Origin: Actinomadura alba
Lineage (GTDB): Bacteria > Actinomycetota > Actinomycetes > Streptosporangiales > Streptosporangiaceae
NCBI RefSeq assembly: GCF_014323705.1
Contig: NZ_JABVEC010000015.1
Location: 62,001-126,000 of the forward strand
DNA length: 64,000 nucleotides
Direction: 5' to 3'
The notes beneath the pieces were generated by a model, which was given only the letters and a program-made list of their open reading frames with translations, did not search any database and had not been told where the DNA came from. This document shows positions 41,103 to 49,321 of this stretch, one piece after another. A program made the position numbers and the translations under genes. Within the stretch, counting starts at the first letter, position 1, and every line of letters starts with the position of its first letter.

Positions 41103-41582
41103 ATGTGCGCTTTGTCGAAGGACTCGTTGGAGGCGATGGCGACGCTTGCTTTTCCTCCCGCTCGAACGACCGCCCCCGATGCCGCTGACCAACAACCGAC
41201 CCTCGTTCTCGCCTACAGAGCTACCTTGTCCTTCCTCGATCGTTGCCAATCCGCCAGCCGGCTGGCGGGTTCCTGCTACCTGTTCCTGGGCGACGCAAAG
41301 CGCGCCGAACCGATCCTTGATGGTACGGCGCAGGCCCTGCGTGATCGTTCGAAGTCGCAAGCGATCGTGCTTGGCAACCTGGCGTTGGCCCGTATCCGTC
41401 AACAGAAGCTCGACGAGGCGACGGCCGCGCTCCACAACGCCATCGACGTGGTAGAGATGACTTGGGGTGGCGGCGGGCTCAACATCGTCTTCGGAGCGGG
41501 CCGGGAACTACGGCCCTGGCGACAGGTCCCGGTCGTTCAGGACGTGTACGACCGGCTACTCACCCTGATAGCAGCGGCGTAG
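41103..41582 (+). pseudogene. XRE/TPR-family regulator, N-terminally truncated
   Basis: The last 120 codons match the C-terminal TPR-like sensor region of actinobacterial helix-turn-helix regulators: LAGSCYLFLGDAKRAEPIL, SKSQAIVLGNLALARIRQ, LDEATAALHNAIDVVE, then WGGGGLN, GRELRPWR and VYDRLLTL. The N-terminal DNA-binding domain and much of the TPR array are missing, although an ATG at 41103 could start a 159-aa protein. The intact gene downstream is its usual neighbour, supporting local deletion. Confidence 0.65.
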
Positions 41583-41600
41583 CGAGCGGAGTTGACCAGC

Positions 41601-42317
41601 GTGGACATCGATCAGGCTAAGCAAACAGTCCGGGAACGAGTGTGGACGCTCTTGGAGCAGGAGCGAGCCGTTCCTCTCGGTGTCCACGGCCGCATCCCGG
41701 CGTTCTTCGGGGCCGAGGAAGCCGCTGACCGCCTGGCCACGCTACCGGTCTGGCAGTCGGCCCGAGTCATCAAGGCGGTGCCGGACAAGGCCCAACTGCC
41801 AGTGCGGGCGCGGGCGCTTACCGAAGGTAAGTTGGTCTACATGGCCGTGCCCATGCTGGCCGAAGCCCTGCCGTTCTACCTGCTCAACCCAGCGGCGCTG
41901 ACCGTGCCGCCAAGCGAGGCCGCGTCGAGCAAGGTGGCCGCCAAGGTGGCGCGCAGTGTCGGCGTTGACGAGATGCAGCCGGTAGACCTCATCGTGTGCG
42001 GGAGTGTCGCGGTAAACCGGCGCGGAGTGCGATTGGGCAAGGGCGCGGGCTACTCAGACATAGAGGTAGCGCTGTTGGAAGAGGCTGGGCTGATCGGGCC
42101 GGACACAACCATCGTGACCACGGTGCACTCGTTGCAGGTCGTTGACGAGGATCTGCCAGAGGCCGAACACGACTTTAGCGTTGACCTGATTGTGACGCCG
42201 GATGAGGCTATCGAATGCGGGCCGTCGCGCCGCCCGGCTGGCCTATACTGGGACAGCCTGAGCCGGGAGAAAATCGACGCCATTCCGATTCTGACTGCAC
42301 TAGCAAGGGGCCGATGA
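41601..42317 (+). CDS. 5-formyltetrahydrofolate cyclo-ligase family protein
   Basis: The 238-aa protein belongs to the 5-FTHF cyclo-ligase (MTHFS) family: PDKAQLPVRARALTEGKLVY, PVDLIVCGSVAVNRRGVRLG and KGAGYSDIEVALLEEAGLIG, followed by the VDLIVTPDEAIECG region. The actinobacterial subgroup adjoining XRE/TPR regulators has unknown function, and its ATP-site residues differ from the classic enzyme. GTG 41601 is preferred to TTG 41592. Codon use is less GC-biased than in the neighbours, consistent with recent acquisition. Confidence 0.85.
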   Translation: MDIDQAKQTVRERVWTLLEQERAVPLGVHGRIPAFFGAEEAADRLATLPVWQSARVIKAVPDKAQLPVRARALTEGKLVYMAVPMLAEALPFYLLNPAALTVPPSEAASSKVAAKVARSVGVDEMQPVDLIVCGSVAVNRRGVRLGKGAGYSDIEVALLEEAGLIGPDTTIVTTVHSLQVVDEDLPEAEHDFSVDLIVTPDEAIECGPSRRPAGLYWDSLSREKIDAIPILTALARGR

Positions 42318-42381
42318 GAGCACTGTTCAATGCGCTGAGGCGAACTACCGTTCGGGGCGTTTTAGATGAAGCATGTCCGCC

Positions 42382-42600
42382 TTAATTAGACGCTCGACAT
42401 TGTAGGCATTTGTAATAATCTGCCCGGAGCTGCTCGTAGTCTAGTCTGCCAAGATTCACCCTGAGGCTATCGGCCCATCGGTGGAACTCTCTTAAGGCAT
42501 CCTCCAGCTTTCGGTTATGTATGAGCAGTTGGGCTTGCGAGTGCAGGCTCGTAAAGGACTCCGGCCATTCCTTGTGTCCGATATCGTGATTAACACCGGC
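42382..42600 (-). pseudogene. Lower-GC C-terminal gene fragment, unrecognised
   Basis: The minus-strand frame ending at 42382 encodes a plausible protein tail with HSQAQLLIHNRKLEDALREF, HRWADSLRVNL and YYKCLQCRASN, in DNA of roughly balanced GC, unlike the flanks. At about 42600 it passes into ordinary high-GC sequence with no convincing N-terminus. It is probably the end of a gene brought in by transfer and then truncated. The remaining intergenic sequence 42318-42381 shows nothing else. Confidence 0.4.
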
Positions 42601-42691
42601 CGCGACGACGCCGTTAGCCCGATCGTCCCGTCGCTGATGCCCAGGCGTCCGCCGGAGCGCAGGACGCGGAAGGCTTCCGCACCCCCGGGGA

Positions 42692-42718
42692 CGCCCCCGC
42701 GCCGTTCGTGCGGGGGCG
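42692..42718 (+). terminator. GC hairpin upstream of the kinase gene
   Basis: Arms CGCCCCCGC (42692-42700) and GCGGGGGCG (42710-42718) pair perfectly around a 9-nt loop. The hairpin lies 37 bp before the Ser/Thr kinase start and may end transcription entering from the decayed region. Confidence 0.5.
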
Positions 42719-42754
42719 CCGCCGCGCGAGACGCACGACATTAGGATCTGGTCC

Positions 42755-44167
42755 ATGCCGAATGACGGGAAACAGCTCGTCGCCGGGAAGTACCGGCTGG
42801 AACGAATCGTCGGGCAGGGCGGCATGGGCGCGGTCTGGCGCGCCCACGACGAGGTGCTCGGGCGCACGGTCGCCGTCAAGGAGGTGCGCCACCCGCCGGG
42901 CGCCGACGAGCGGGACACGGCGTCGTGGAACGCACGGACGCTGCGCGAGGCTCGTGCGGCGGCGCGGCTGAGGCATCCCGGGATCATCGCCGTCCACGAC
43001 GTGGTGCAGCACGACGGACGCCCGTGGATCGTCATGGAGTTCGTCGAGGGGAGTGCCCTCGACGCCCTGATCGGCGGCGGGCCGCCACCGGCCCCGGAGA
43101 CGGCGGCGCGGATCGGAGCGCGGGTCCTCGACGCGCTGCGGGCCGCGCACGCCGCCGGAGTGGTTCACCGCGACGTCAAGCCGGCGAACATCCTGCTCGA
43201 GGGCGACCGCGTCGTGGTGACGGACTTCGGCATCGCCCGCACGGAGGACGACACGGCGCTGACCCGCACCGGCGCGGTGCTCGGCACGCCCGCCTTCATG
43301 TCGCCCGAGCAGGCGGCCGGCCGGGCCGTCACGCCCGCCGCCGACCTGTGGTCGCTCGGCGCCACGTTGTACGCGCTGGTGGAGGGCCGCCCGCCGTTCT
43401 CCGGGCCCAACGCGGCCGCCGTCATCGCGGCCATCCTCACCGAGGAGCCGGCTCCGCCCCGGCGGGCCGGCCCCCTCGCCCCGCTCCTCGCCGGCCTGCT
43501 GGTCCGGGACCCGGCCGGACGGATGACCGCCGAGCAGGCTGCCGCCGGTCTCGCCGCCGTCGCCGCCGATCGCCCCGCCGCGCCTCCCTCCGCCGCGCCT
43601 CCCTCCGCCGCGCCTCCCTTCGGCCGTCCGGCGCCCGGGGAGCCGCCACGATCTCCCGCGCCGGCCGGCTACTTCGACGCGATGCGGGCGGCGTTTCAGG
43701 GGCAACCCCTGCCGGCGCGGCCGTCCGGTGCGACCCGACCGGCCCGGGAACGACGGGCCAGGGCGCCGTGGATCGCCGCCGCCGCCGTCCTGGTCGCCAT
43801 GGTCCTCGTGGCCGGGTACTTCGCGCTCGACGCCCGCAACGCCTCGAAGGACCACGCCAGGCTCGCCGCGCTCGCCACCAAGATCGGTTCGCCTGCCGGC
43901 TTCACCTCGGAGGGAAGCCGCGACGTGAGCGGCGGCCGGCTGCGCGTCGACTACGCGCGGCACTGCGCGGGCTGCGGCGCCACCGTGGTGACCGAGGTTG
44001 CGCAGTGGCTGAGCCGGCAGCCCGGTATCACCTCGGTGCTCAGCCCGGTCGGCGGCTGCGCGGCTCCCGTGGGCTGCGACTGGCAGTGGGACCGGGACGG
44101 CTCCCATGTGCAGGTGGCCCTCACCGCAGCCGCCGACTCCTACTCGCTGCGGGTGGTGCTGGGCTAG
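42755..44167 (+). CDS. Serine/threonine protein kinase, PknB-like, membrane-anchored
   Basis: The 470-aa Hanks-type kinase has a glycine loop VGQGGMGAVWRA (residues 20-31), the Lys in VAVKEV, HRDVKPANILL with the catalytic Asp, DFGIAR, and GTPAFMSPEQAAG. The kinase domain ends near residue 265. A proline/alanine-rich linker follows, with three copies of a 5-residue repeat, then a transmembrane helix near 345-367 and an extracytoplasmic domain with four cysteines (two CxxC-like pairs). There are no PASTA repeats, so the ligand is unknown. ATG 42755 is used. It is monocistronic. Confidence 0.95.
   Translation: MPNDGKQLVAGKYRLERIVGQGGMGAVWRAHDEVLGRTVAVKEVRHPPGADERDTASWNARTLREARAAARLRHPGIIAVHDVVQHDGRPWIVMEFVEGSALDALIGGGPPPAPETAARIGARVLDALRAAHAAGVVHRDVKPANILLEGDRVVVTDFGIARTEDDTALTRTGAVLGTPAFMSPEQAAGRAVTPAADLWSLGATLYALVEGRPPFSGPNAAAVIAAILTEEPAPPRRAGPLAPLLAGLLVRDPAGRMTAEQAAAGLAAVAADRPAAPPSAAPPSAAPPFGRPAPGEPPRSPAPAGYFDAMRAAFQGQPLPARPSGATRPARERRARAPWIAAAAVLVAMVLVAGYFALDARNASKDHARLAALATKIGSPAGFTSEGSRDVSGGRLRVDYARHCAGCGATVVTEVAQWLSRQPGITSVLSPVGGCAAPVGCDWQWDRDGSHVQVALTAAADSYSLRVVLG
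43577..43621 (+). repeat. Tandem 15-bp repeat in the kinase linker
   Basis: Three head-to-tail copies of GCCGCGCCTCCCTCC (the third with one mismatch) encode an alanine/proline/serine-rich repeat in the linker between kinase and transmembrane segments. Copy number may vary between strains. Confidence 0.85.
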
Positions 44168-44310
44168 CAGGGCGGGGCCAGACCGGCAGCAGGGCGTCTC
44201 AACGCCGGCCGCCAGTCGTTCGCGTCCAGGCCGAAGGAACCGAAATCGGTACCGAACTCCCAGTAGGCCCAGCTCAGGCCGAGCCGCTCGGTTCGGACCA
44301 TGGCGTTTGC
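44164..44310 (-). pseudogene. GH5 cellulase-type C-terminal fragment
   Basis: The minus strand encodes LGLSWAYWEFGTDFGSFGLD followed by NDWRPALRRPAAG and a stop at 44164, overlapping the kinase stop by 4 bp. The W-YWEFG-FG motif and the terminal W-x-P-AL are the last strand and helix of glycoside hydrolase family 5 enzymes. Upstream sequence does not encode the rest. Confidence 0.6.
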
Positions 44311-44351
44311 CACGTGGGCTGCTGCCGTCGTCGCGGTTGCCGCCGGCAGCA

Positions 44352-44867
44352 TCAACGCCGCGGAGGGGTCGCCCGTTCGCGCCGGGAGGCGCGCCGGCGC
44401 ACTCGTAAGGCGTAGGCGAGCGCCGATCCGGCGAAGAGCACCCCCGTTACCAGAAGCCATCGGCCCAGGTAAGGGCTGAGGTCCAGCCCTGTCGACGCTC
44501 GATAGGTGTCCTCGGACAACCTGAAGATCAGGGGAAACCATACGAGCAGCAGCAACCCGGAGAACGCCACCGGCACTCGCACATGGTCATGAACAGGTGG
44601 CCACTGAACAGCGCGTGGCGGCGGCCGGAGACGGTGCCACGGCCGCCACCGTGCGACGACGTCGGCCACGGCGTAGAGCGGGTAGAGGATCAGGTCGTGA
44701 ATGATCGCGGCGCTGACGAACCACACCAGGAAACCCAGCCAGATGCCGGCAACGATGACGCGGCTGGCGGCGTACCCCGCCAGCGTGAAGCAGGCGAGCA
44801 GGACGAGCAGGTGCAATGGGTCGGCGCCGTAACGGGTGATCACCCTCCGGTACATGCCTTCGATCAC
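44352..44867 (-). CDS. Four-helix membrane protein of the sugar/molybdopterin cluster
   Basis: The 171-aa protein has four hydrophobic helices: about residues 19-36 (LHLLVLLACFTLAGYA), 40-62, 105-122 and 140-158. It has Arg-rich cytoplasmic ends. The motif IIHDLILYPLYAVAD between the second helix and the next loop resembles uncharacterised actinobacterial membrane proteins. GTG 44867 lies 14 bp after the stop of the molybdopterin gene with GAGGG before it, so the two are probably cotranscribed. Function unknown. Confidence 0.72.
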   Translation of the reverse strand: MIEGMYRRVITRYGADPLHLLVLLACFTLAGYAASRVIVAGIWLGFLVWFVSAAIIHDLILYPLYAVADVVARWRPWHRLRPPPRAVQWPPVHDHVRVPVAFSGLLLLVWFPLIFRLSEDTYRASTGLDLSPYLGRWLLVTGVLFAGSALAYALRVRRRASRRERATPPRR

Positions 44868-44880
44868 GACATCGCCGCCC

Positions 44881-46245
44881 TCATGTCGACATGGGCCGGA
44901 AGCTGAGGCTGCGAACCCACTTGGTGTTGTGTACGCCGGGGGCGTTCGGGACGATGATCCGGGCCGGGAACCCGTGGTCGAGGGAGAGATCGGCACCGTT
45001 GACCCGCAAGGCCAGCAAGGAGCGGAGGTCCGCCACCTGCCCGGCGTTCAGTGACGCCTTACTGAACGCGCCATTCTCCAGGGACTCCACGAAGACTCCA
45101 TCCCTACCCGGCCTGGCGCCGGCGAGCACGGCCAGATCGGCCAGCCGCACGCCGGTCCACCTCTGCACGGTCGACCATCCCTCAACGCATGCGATGGGCA
45201 GCGCATAGGTGTGCGACGGCATCGCCAGCAGCTCCGCTCGGCTGAAGCGGAGGGGTGCCGCTCGCGGCCCGGCCAGCTCCAGCCGCCAGCCATCTCCGGT
45301 TTCGGCCGGGTTCACGCCCATGGCCGCCGCAGTCTTGTTGACCTGGAAGTCGTTCGGCCCTGGGCCGTATTCGCGCCCGTGAGGGGCCAGCAGCGCCGTA
45401 CGGCGCAGCGGCCCGTCCATGGTCTGTCCGACCGACAGGCCGAACATCATCAGCGAGGCGCCACCGGCGAAGCCCAGCACGCCGCGCCGGGAGATGGTGG
45501 GGGCCGCCGGAGAGACGGGGACCAGGCCATCGGGGTCGTGCGGTTCGGGCCGGGTGCCGTCCAAGCCGATGCGCAGCTCTTCACGGATGCTCCGGGATCG
45601 CAGCGTACGGACCATCTTCGGGAGCTTGAAGGCCACATGGGCCAGGAAGGCCCCGAGGAAGATCCACGCCCCGTACAGGTGCGCGGGGTAGAAGGAGAAC
45701 GGGAAAACATAGAAGAGCTGGATATTCAGGATGCCGGTAACGAATTCGAACACCGCGCCGCCCACGAGAAGCACCAGGCTCGCCCGCTCCAGCATCTCGG
45801 CGACGGTGCGGGCCGGCGGCCAGAGGAACAGCTTGGGGATCACCGACCACAGCTTGGCCAGCAGGATCGGCACGAGCGTCAGCCCGAGGATGACGTGCAC
45901 TCCCTGGGTGAGCCGGTACAGCCACACCGGCTCGGTCGGCCAGCCGAAGAAGTAGAACCCCAGCAGCCCTCGCTCCGGAGTCGTGTCGTTGGCCGGCAGC
46001 CGGGGATCGTACGCGGCGTACGACAGCAGTCCCGTGATCGCCACCAGCGGGATCCCGATCAGCAGCGCGAGCCCGAAAACCGACGTCAGCCACGGGCCCC
46101 GCAGCGGGCTGCGCCAGAATTCCGGCCGGAACGGGCCGGGCGGTGGATTCGCCTTGAGCCAGGCGATCACTCTGCGTCCGGTCTCCTTGCCCCCGCCGGA
46201 CCCGCCGGCGTCAGGAGCGTGCTCTGGTCTCGGCCGATCTGACAC
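44881..46245 (-). CDS. Membrane-bound sulfite-oxidase-fold molybdopterin oxidoreductase
   Basis: The roughly 454-aa protein joins an N-terminal membrane part of about five helices (roughly residues 35-240, with His residues that could hold haem as in cytochrome b) to a C-terminal sulfite oxidase-type Mo domain. A twin-arginine-like SRRGVLGFAGGASLMMFG segment separates the two. The Mo-ligand Cys is in PIACVEGWS, about residue 353, and DHGFPARIIVPNAPGVHNTKWV follows. It should pass electrons across the membrane; the substrate is unknown. GTG 46245 is used because GGGGGTGG precedes it; the frame is open further upstream. Confidence 0.85.
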   Translation of the reverse strand: MSDRPRPEHAPDAGGSGGGKETGRRVIAWLKANPPPGPFRPEFWRSPLRGPWLTSVFGLALLIGIPLVAITGLLSYAAYDPRLPANDTTPERGLLGFYFFGWPTEPVWLYRLTQGVHVILGLTLVPILLAKLWSVIPKLFLWPPARTVAEMLERASLVLLVGGAVFEFVTGILNIQLFYVFPFSFYPAHLYGAWIFLGAFLAHVAFKLPKMVRTLRSRSIREELRIGLDGTRPEPHDPDGLVPVSPAAPTISRRGVLGFAGGASLMMFGLSVGQTMDGPLRRTALLAPHGREYGPGPNDFQVNKTAAAMGVNPAETGDGWRLELAGPRAAPLRFSRAELLAMPSHTYALPIACVEGWSTVQRWTGVRLADLAVLAGARPGRDGVFVESLENGAFSKASLNAGQVADLRSLLALRVNGADLSLDHGFPARIIVPNAPGVHNTKWVRSLSFRPMST

Positions 46246-46347
46246 GCGGACCACCCCCGATAGCGGTGTCCCGGCGACCGCCAGGCGCTCAGACCGCCGA
46301 CCATCGTGCCGAAAATATCCCCGTTTAGGGCATTTTATCAAAGTGGA

Positions 46348-47904
46348 CTATGACGCAGCGTGGACGTTCAGCAGGCGGAATGCCGCTTCGCATGACCCAC
46401 CTCCCGTGGGAAGCCACAATGTCGTCGGCCGTACCGGGGGCCCGCCGACCGGACGGAAGACATCACGTGGCACGCTCGCCAGTAGCGTGCCGGGGCAGCG
46501 CCGGTAGTAACGGGTCAGGTCGCGGGGAAACCCATCGAGATCGGAAGGCTGCTCGACGACGATCGCGGCGAAGCGCCGCTCGGTCACCGCCTCGGCCATA
46601 CTGCGCTCCAGGTGTGCTCGAGCGGTGTGATCGGTGCCTCGCAGGACGTCGTAGACGGCTCCCTGGTGGGCCACGGGTGGCAACCCTGCCGCCACGTTCA
46701 GGCCCGGGTCGGAGAAGATCGCGACCGGCCCGCCGAAACCGCGTGACCACGCGCGGAGCCCGTCACCCACGCGTTGGTCGGCGGCGGTCGGCACCATCCG
46801 GCCCGGGTCGAAGGTCGTGATGGCCAGAAGGGCGATCTGCGAGGCGATGAGCATGGCGGCCACTGCCCCGCGCCGGCTCGCTCGCGAGGCTCCCATGGCG
46901 ATCCCGGCGAGCAACGCCACCGCCGCGTAGGCGGGCATCATGTTGTTGACCGCGCCGCCGGTGTGCAGCAGCCCGGCGTAGCCCTCCGCGGCGAGCGCTA
47001 GGCAGCCGGCGCCCAGGACGGGCGCAATACGCCTCACTCCGAGCAGGACCGCCCCAAGCGCGATGCCGAGGGTGGGGAACAGGTACCAGATCCAGAACCC
47101 GGCCCACGCGTCCTGATCGATCGGATGCCGGCCGAGGAGTTCGAAGACGTAGAACACGTACCAGCCGTGGCTGGCCACCCCCAGGTACAACGTGGTCAGT
47201 CCCACCACTCCGGCAAAGGTGGCCGCGAGAACCGCCGCCAAGCGGCGCTGGGGGCCGAACAGCAGCGCGATGATGATCGCCATCGCCTCGGCCAGCGCAC
47301 TCTGCTTGGTGAGGAACGCCGCGCCGAGCAGCAGGCCGGCGGCCACCGCGCCGCGCGGCCTGCCCATCCATCGGGCGACGTAGAGCCCGGCGAGGCTGAA
47401 TGCGAGGAACAGCGAGTCCACCCGGGCGAAGTCGAACCACGTGTCCGCGGCGAAGTAGGTCGCGGCGTACAGCCCCGCCGCCGCGAGCGCAGCGGCGAGA
47501 TCTCCGGTCTCGCGCTGGACCATCCGTACGATCAAGGCGAAGCAGGCGAGTGAGCCGATGAGCGAGACCAGCCGGAGCGGCAAGTAGGAAACTCCGAGCA
47601 CGCCGGCGAGGCCCGCCGACACCGCGAAGTACAGCGGCGGATAACCATCGGGCACGTAGTCGACCGAGGGTGCCGCGTACAGCGGCCGTCCCGTGAGCAG
47701 CCGCTGCGCCTCGATCAGCGAGTTGCCCTCCAGCCATTCCAGCGCGTATGGGTAGCCCACACGGCACGCGGCCGTAACAAGGCAGACGACGATCGCCACG
47801 ACCCCCGCCACCGCCGCGATCACATGCGGAACCCGTGCCCCGAGGCGCCGGACACCGGCGCTCCCGCCGGAAATCTTCCACCGGAGACATGTACTGGGTC
47901 TCAC
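46348..47904 (-). CDS. GT-C (ArnT/PMT-like) membrane glycosyltransferase
   Basis: The 518-aa polytopic protein has about 11-13 helices. An extracytoplasmic first loop begins YALEWLEGNSLIEAQRLLTG and contains acidic residues in the position of the GT39/GT83 catalytic motif. A soluble C-terminal region of about 130 residues follows. GT-C enzymes use polyprenyl-phosphate sugars. The GTG start at 47904 is 10 bp after the upstream stop; two copies of GGGTCTCACGTA flank this junction. It is probably cotranscribed with the two transferases and the epimerase upstream. Confidence 0.8.
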   Translation of the reverse strand: MRPSTCLRWKISGGSAGVRRLGARVPHVIAAVAGVVAIVVCLVTAACRVGYPYALEWLEGNSLIEAQRLLTGRPLYAAPSVDYVPDGYPPLYFAVSAGLAGVLGVSYLPLRLVSLIGSLACFALIVRMVQRETGDLAAALAAAGLYAATYFAADTWFDFARVDSLFLAFSLAGLYVARWMGRPRGAVAAGLLLGAAFLTKQSALAEAMAIIIALLFGPQRRLAAVLAATFAGVVGLTTLYLGVASHGWYVFYVFELLGRHPIDQDAWAGFWIWYLFPTLGIALGAVLLGVRRIAPVLGAGCLALAAEGYAGLLHTGGAVNNMMPAYAAVALLAGIAMGASRASRRGAVAAMLIASQIALLAITTFDPGRMVPTAADQRVGDGLRAWSRGFGGPVAIFSDPGLNVAAGLPPVAHQGAVYDVLRGTDHTARAHLERSMAEAVTERRFAAIVVEQPSDLDGFPRDLTRYYRRCPGTLLASVPRDVFRPVGGPPVRPTTLWLPTGGGSCEAAFRLLNVHAAS

Positions 47905-47914
47905 GTACGGGGTC

Positions 47915-48622
47915 TCACGTAAATTGCCCCTCGGCGACCTTCCTCATCCGAGTGGCGAAACGAGTCTTCGGGGCGAGCGCGGCGACCGCGGTGGCGTCCG
48001 CAGGGGTGTCGACATCCCGCAGCAGCGGCAACAGCGCCACCCGCAGCCCGCCCGCAAGCAGCCGTTCCCGCTGGGCGGCACCCGTGCCAGGGGTGGACAT
48101 GGCCACCCCGCGCAGCAGGCCGGGGTCGGGCTTGCGCAGGCCCAATGCCCAGAAGCCGCCGTCGGCAGCCGGACCGAACCACGCGTCGACCCCGTCCCAG
48201 TGGACGGCAAGTAGGTCAGGAGTCACCTGCGGGGTGTCCATGCCGATGAGTAACGCCGGGCCACGCGCCGCCGCGAACGCGGCGGCCAGCCGCTCGTCCA
48301 ACTCGCCCTCACACTGCGGGACGACTTCGAACCCGTCAGGCAACCACCGTCCGGACCGGCCGTCGAGCACCAGGACGCGGCGGCACGCCGGAGCCGCGAG
48401 CACCGTGTGCAGCGTGTCGGACAGCGCGGCCTCGGCGAGCATCGCGGCCTGCTCGAAGGTGTAGGGCGGGACGAGCCGTGTCTTGACCCTTCCGGGCAAC
48501 GGCTCCTTGGCGATGACCAGGAGAGTCGTGCGGGAAGCGCCCAACGGGGATGGAGCGCCGACCGCGGACGCCGGGCCTGCGGCTCGACGGCCCCACCAGG
48601 ACGCTCCGCTTCGGGAAGTCAC
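47915..48622 (-). CDS. DUF2064 nucleotidyl/glycosyl transferase (TIGR04282-like)
   Basis: The 235-aa cytoplasmic protein has a CofC/GT-A-like fold: LLVIAKEPLPGRVKTRLVPP near the N-terminus, LIGMDTPQVTPDLL with the metal-binding Asp and ADGGFWALGLR. The family is named transferase 1, rSAM/selenodomain-associated. GTG 48622 overlaps the stop of the GT2 gene by 4 bp, so the two are coupled. It probably activates or transfers a sugar made by the neighbouring epimerase. Confidence 0.88.
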   Translation of the reverse strand: MTSRSGASWWGRRAAGPASAVGAPSPLGASRTTLLVIAKEPLPGRVKTRLVPPYTFEQAAMLAEAALSDTLHTVLAAPACRRVLVLDGRSGRWLPDGFEVVPQCEGELDERLAAAFAAARGPALLIGMDTPQVTPDLLAVHWDGVDAWFGPAADGGFWALGLRKPDPGLLRGVAMSTPGTGAAQRERLLAGGLRVALLPLLRDVDTPADATAVAALAPKTRFATRMRKVAEGQFT

Positions 48623-49266
48623 CGGGCCAGCACCGACTTCATGTCCCGGACCGCCTGCCAGTAGCCGCGAAACGTCCCAGTGACCTTCGACCGGCCGATT
48701 CGCGGCCGGTAGTCCACCTCCACCTCCCGCACCCGCCATCCGGCGTCGGCGGCGCGAACCAGCATCTCCAGCGCGTAACCACAGCGCCGGTCAGCCAGCC
48801 GCAACTGGAGGAGTTCCTCGCGGCGGGCTGCCCGCATAGGCCCGAGGTCGCGCACGCGCACCCCGGTGCGGCACCTGATCCGCCGGGCCAGCTCCCAGTT
48901 GGCCAGCCGGGCGGGCAGTGGCCAAGCTCCCCGGATGACGGGCCGCCGGCGTCCCAGCACCAGATCGGCCGCACCGCTGAGAACCGGCCCGGCGACCAGA
49001 GGCAGTTGCCGGGGGTCCAGGCTGGCGTCACAGTCGCAGAAGCAGACCACCTCGGCGGTGGCCGCGGAGAGCCCCCGGTGACAGGCCGCGCCGAAGCCGC
49101 GGTGCGGCTCACTCACGACCACGGCGCCGAGCGAACGGGCGATCCCCGCCGAGCCGTCGACCGATCCGTTGTCAACGACAATCGGCCGGAACGCCCGAGG
49201 GAGACGGCCGAGCACCCACGGCAACGCCTCGGCCTCGTCCAGGCATGGGAAGATCACGTCCACCAC
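48619..49266 (-). CDS. Family 2 glycosyltransferase
   Basis: The roughly 215-aa GT-A enzyme has VIFPCLDEAEALPWVL, VVDNGSVDGSAGIARSLGA for nucleotide-sugar binding and CFCDCDASLD with the metal-binding Asp triad. C-terminal GYALEMLVRAADAGWRVREV is typical of polyprenyl-phosphate sugar synthases. It lacks membrane helices. GTG 49266 (or 49263) is the start; no clear ribosome-binding site is visible. With the DUF2064 and GT-C genes it suggests synthesis of a lipid-linked sugar used outside the membrane. Confidence 0.9.
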   Translation of the reverse strand: MVDVIFPCLDEAEALPWVLGRLPRAFRPIVVDNGSVDGSAGIARSLGAVVVSEPHRGFGAACHRGLSAATAEVVCFCDCDASLDPRQLPLVAGPVLSGAADLVLGRRRPVIRGAWPLPARLANWELARRIRCRTGVRVRDLGPMRAARREELLQLRLADRRCGYALEMLVRAADAGWRVREVEVDYRPRIGRSKVTGTFRGYWQAVRDMKSVLAR

Positions 49267-49321
49267 AGTTGTGGCACTACCCCGGTCACACGCTGGGCGA
49301 ACCCTGGCCCGGCCGCTGCCG

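Noticed and set aside
47885..47920. Short direct repeat GGGTCTCACGTA around the GT-C gene start as a possible attachment or insertion site
   Set aside because: Two 12-bp copies only 2 bp apart at a gene junction, with no mobile genes nearby; likely a local duplication.
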